DNA of 7,249 bases from Candidatus Aphodomonas merdavium (GTDB lineage Bacteria; Bacillota; Clostridia; Christensenellales; Aristaeellaceae), in assembly GCA_018715585.1 (NCBI GenBank), contig DVLH01000010.1, positions 1 through 7,249 on the forward strand. The letters are read 5' to 3'. Of this stretch, positions 5,251 through 7,249 are shown piece after piece. Position 1 is the stretch's first letter, and every line of letters begins with the position of its first letter. The position numbers were made by a program, and so were the translations under genes. Below the pieces are notes generated by a model. That model ran no database searches, was not told where the DNA came from, and was given only the letters and a program-made list of their open reading frames with translations.

Positions 5251-5937
5251 ATGAACTCGGAAGAAAACAAAGAAACGTTGATGCAGCAGGAACCGAGCGT
5301 GCCTGAAGAGGATCAAAATCCGCAGCTTTCCCAAGAAAACGTGGAAGGGACACAGCCCCCGCAGCCAACCGATCTCGCGGATGAGCAAAGCGCTCAGCCG
5401 CCCTTGATAAAAGGGGAAAAGAAAAAAACGGTGTTTCGAGAAATTGTCAGCTGGGTTATGACCATCGTCATCGCTGTCGCGCTTGCTCTTTTTATTCGCA
5501 CGTTCATCTTTGAACCCGTGCGGGTGGATGGCTCGTCCATGAACTACACCCTGCTGGACAATGAATATATGATCGTTACCAAATACGACTACTGGCTGGG
5601 CGAACCCGAGCGCTTCGATGTCGTTATCTGCCACTATCCCGGCCGGGACCGCACCAACTTCGTCAAGCGCCTCGTGGGCCTGCCGGGCGACACGGTCTCG
5701 ATGCTCAACGGCACGCTCTACGTCAACGGCGAGTCCATCGACGAGCCCTACATCACCAACCACGCCAACTATAATATGGAAGCCGTCACCCTCGGCGAAA
5801 ACGAATACTTCGTCCTGGGCGACAACCGCTCTTCCTCCAACGACAGCCATATCATTGGCCCCCTCTCCCGCGACCAGATCAAAGGGCATGTGCGGCTCGT
5901 CGTCTTCCCCTTCTCTCAGTTCCGTGTGATTGAATGA
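5251..5937 (+). CDS. lepB: Type I signal peptidase, copy 2, with extended N-terminal tail
   Basis: This 228-residue signal peptidase has the same catalytic domain as copy 1. Ser96 lies in VDGSSMNYTL, Lys139 in FVKRLVGLPGD, and GDNRSSSNDSH at 190-200. One membrane span lies at about 66-87. The cytoplasmic tail is longer (about 60 residues), rich in Glu, Gln and Pro, and ends in a basic KGEKKK before the membrane; it hardly resembles the copy 1 tail. The ATG at 5251 has AAAGGAG 12 bases upstream, a wide gap also found in copy 1. Its own promoter lies at 5092-5120 and a strong terminator follows at 6027-6068. Both catalytic residues are present, so both copies are probably active. It may serve a partly different set of exported proteins or conditions, but nothing in the sequence shows which. 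Confidence 0.95.
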   Translation: MNSEENKETLMQQEPSVPEEDQNPQLSQENVEGTQPPQPTDLADEQSAQPPLIKGEKKKTVFREIVSWVMTIVIAVALALFIRTFIFEPVRVDGSSMNYTLLDNEYMIVTKYDYWLGEPERFDVVICHYPGRDRTNFVKRLVGLPGDTVSMLNGTLYVNGESIDEPYITNHANYNMEAVTLGENEYFVLGDNRSSSNDSHIIGPLSRDQIKGHVRLVVFPFSQFRVIE

Positions 5938-5977
5938 TCCAATGCGTATGCACGGCTGCCAAGGACAGCTCCCGGCA

Positions 5978-5998
5978 AGCCGGCATTGAAAACCGGCT
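5978..5998 (+). other. Small hairpin after the second signal peptidase gene
   Basis: AGCCGG and CCGGCT form a 6-bp stem around a 9-base A-rich loop, 29 bases before the terminator hairpin. No T-tract follows. It may only add structure to the 3' end of the transcript. Confidence 0.25.
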
Positions 5999-6026
5999 CA
6001 CTTGACGGCGGGCAGGAGATCCTTAA

Positions 6027-6068
6027 AAGCGGGCAAGGGTTTAAAAACTTCTTGCCCGCTTCTTTTTT
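6027..6068 (+). terminator. Strong intrinsic terminator of the signal peptidase block
   Basis: AAGCGGGCAAG (6027-6037) and CTTGCCCGCTT (6051-6061) form a perfect 11-bp stem, followed by C and six Ts. The 13-base loop can form a short inner GTTT/AAAC stem. Read on the minus strand the same stem ends in TTTT, so it may also stop transcripts arriving from the convergent nitrilase gene. Confidence 0.93.
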
Positions 6069-6380
6069 GTTACGCGGAACAATAAAGCCACGCCTTTGCG
6101 CTTGCGAAAATTTTCCTTGGTCTGCAAGACAGGCCCTCTGCCCGCCTTGGTATTCACGCCGGCATAGCGCGTGTTTGGCGGGCGGGGTTGCGGCTTCCCA
6201 ACCGCCCGGCTTTCAAGCCCCAAAGCAGCAAAAGCCGTCCGGGATGCGAAAATACAAAGTTCATCCTTGCCGGCTCTTTCGGTTCTGTTCCCTATCGTCT
6301 GTTAAAACAAAACGCGGGCAGGGTTTCTGAGGGCCGTGCTTTTAAATGGCCTCCCCTTTCATCGCGGCGTCTCTTTCAAC
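6069..6380. other. Gene-free stretch between convergent genes
   Basis: No reading frame here has a credible ribosome site or family resemblance. An imperfect hairpin is visible at about 6180-6210 (GGGCGG..TTG with CAACCGCCC), and a small inverted repeat, GGCTT/AAGCC, follows at about 6209-6220. A further imperfect repeat, GAGGGCC/GGCCTC, lies at about 6330-6354. None has a T-tract, so no dedicated terminator for the nitrilase gene is evident. A decayed gene cannot be excluded, but I cannot name one. Confidence 0.5.
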
Positions 6381-7145
6381 TCATCCAATTTCGTACAGAT
6401 CCGGTCGCCGATAGGGCAACATCGTATCAACGCTGACCGCCAAATCGACGTCGTGCACCAGAATATCCGAGCGGGACGATTGAAGCTTTGCTTCTATTTC
6501 CCCGTTGGGATCACAGACAAAGGACACCCTCGGATGCGCAAAGGCAATCGGGCATTCGTTTTCATACGCCTTTGTCCGCATCCACCATTCGTTGGCCAAA
6601 TGCCACATGCCATAGGTGGGATTCACAATCAGCTCCGCTCCCCGCAGCTTGAGCGTCCTGGCCGTTTCCGGAAAGCGCCGGTCTGCGCAGATCATTATCC
6701 CGATCTTTCCCAATGCCGTCTCAAACACGGGCAGCGAATCCCCCGGCTCATAGACCAAGTCCGGCGTCATCAGATGCGTCTTGGAATATACCCCGATATC
6801 CTTCCCGTCCGCGTCCACAAACAGGGCGGAATTGCGAATTCCTGTTTTGGTTTTAAGGGTGCATCCAAACACGATATGCATCCGGTAGCTTGCCGCAAGC
6901 TCCCGCACCCGGTTTAAAACCGGGCTCTCCTGGAGATCCTGGGCGCATGCTTCCAGGCGTCCTTTGGTGCATTCCGGCAGCGCGACACAGTACCCATCCA
7001 AATACGATTCGCACGTCACAAAAAGCTGCACACCCCTGCGGGCAGCCTCGGCAGCAAATGTCTCGAAATCCGCAAGGTTGCGGCCAACGTCGTAATAAGC
7101 GGGAACATGCTTGAGCAGCCCGATACAAATTTTCCGGTCCGACAT
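6381..7145 (-). CDS. Nitrilase-superfamily carbon-nitrogen hydrolase
   Basis: This 254-residue cytoplasmic protein belongs to the nitrilase/CN hydrolase superfamily, whose members cleave amides, carbamoyl groups or nitriles by a Glu-Lys-Cys mechanism. All three residues are visible: Glu46 in FVTCESYLDGY, Lys122 in VYSKTHL and Cys153 in IGIMICADRRFPETAR. YEPGDSLPVFET (132-143) and NPTYGMW further on are also typical. Around the Glu the usual Pro-Glu is Cys-Glu here. Length is normal for a single-domain amidase. The ATG at 7145 follows a purine-rich AGGGGAAGGA stretch. The gene stands alone, convergent with the signal peptidases, with no neighbour pointing to a substrate. Possible roles include omega-amidase, carbamoylputrescine amidase or formamidase-like activity; the sequence does not decide. 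Confidence 0.93.
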   Translation of the reverse strand: MSDRKICIGLLKHVPAYYDVGRNLADFETFAAEAARRGVQLFVTCESYLDGYCVALPECTKGRLEACAQDLQESPVLNRVRELAASYRMHIVFGCTLKTKTGIRNSALFVDADGKDIGVYSKTHLMTPDLVYEPGDSLPVFETALGKIGIMICADRRFPETARTLKLRGAELIVNPTYGMWHLANEWWMRTKAYENECPIAFAHPRVSFVCDPNGEIEAKLQSSRSDILVHDVDLAVSVDTMLPYRRPDLYEIG

Positions 7146-7249
7146 AATCCTTCCCCTTTTTCTGATTGAAATAGCATGATGGAATATTTACGCCATTTTT
7201 CAAGCAAAGGCCGGTATTTTTAAGCGCCTTATTGGCCCTTTCGCTTTTA
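7146..7249 (-). other. Upstream region of the nitrilase gene
   Basis: This is AT-richer than the rest and should hold the nitrilase promoter, but no -35/-10 pair with normal spacing stands out. An imperfect inverted repeat (AAAGGCC at 7206-7212, GGCCCTTT at 7234-7241) may be part of an operator or a weak terminator of a gene beyond the window. Confidence 0.3.

Larger units (their letters stand above)
4135..5937 (+). repeat. Tandem duplication of promoter plus signal peptidase gene
   Basis: Two units run head to tail: promoter and leader from 4135 with the gene ending at 5016, and promoter and leader from 5092 with the gene ending at 5937. The promoters match in both boxes, in spacer length and in the CGCGTGTTATACT stretch, and GCATCATC follows in both. 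In the coding core, 4731-4811 and 5652-5732 differ at one of 81 bases, synonymous positions included. The N-terminal coding parts are much more diverged. The first unit has an intact DUF951 gene, the second does not. Confidence 0.85.

Noticed and set aside
6131..6265. A 36-codon minus-strand frame beginning MNFVFSHPGRLLLLWG with a hydrophobic start, resembling a small membrane peptide
   Set aside because: The only AAGG lies directly against the ATG, too close to serve as a ribosome site, and no supporting context exists.
5986..6330. A 114-codon plus-strand frame and a 60-codon minus-strand frame (6041-6223) in the gene-free stretch
   Set aside because: Both run through the terminator hairpin; composition is Arg/Pro/Lys-rich without domains, and neither has a ribosome site.

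Overview
The window looks like chromosomal DNA from a GC-rich member of the Bacillota, probably a clostridial lineage; this is inferred, not proven. The support is AGGAGG-type ribosome binding sites, sigma-A promoters with 17-bp spacers, a CtsR-type heat-shock operator in front of clpB, single-membrane-span Gram-positive signal peptidases, and a DUF951 gene. I see no transposase, integrase, phage gene, CRISPR array, tRNA or rRNA.

Layout. Positions 1-620 (minus strand) hold the 5' part of clpB, cut by the window edge just before the first Walker A motif. Its promoter and a CtsR operator lie at 654-704. Positions 902-3996 (minus strand) hold a compact four-gene operon. In transcription order it encodes a monotopic phosphoglycosyl transferase, a NodB-type polysaccharide deacetylase, a PfkB-family kinase with pseudouridine-kinase-like features, and a metallo-beta-lactamase-fold hydrolase. 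The genes are 21 and 22 bp apart and the last pair overlaps by 14 bp. A promoter at 4056-4084 drives the operon and lies back to back with a plus-strand promoter at 4135-4163.

Positions 4135-5937 (plus strand) hold a tandem duplication of a type I signal peptidase gene. The first copy sits behind a DUF951 gene with an ATGA overlap. The second copy has its own nearly identical promoter, but DUF951 is gone and a decayed piece of its 3' end seems to remain in the leader. A strong intrinsic terminator at 6027-6068 ends this block. Positions 6069-6380 carry no gene I can support. Positions 6381-7145 (minus strand) encode a nitrilase-superfamily amidohydrolase, and the last 104 bp are its upstream region.

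How the genes work together. The clpB promoter places the disaggregase under protein-quality control by CtsR. The four-gene operon may make or modify an undecaprenyl-linked glycan (transferase and deacetylase), but the kinase and hydrolase give it an unclear metabolic side. The two signal peptidases share nearly the same catalytic domain and differ mainly in their cytoplasmic N-termini and leaders, so any difference between them probably lies in expression or partners rather than chemistry. I found no clear evidence of a wholly new system; the duplicated signal peptidase locus and the four-gene operon are the parts most worth a second look.
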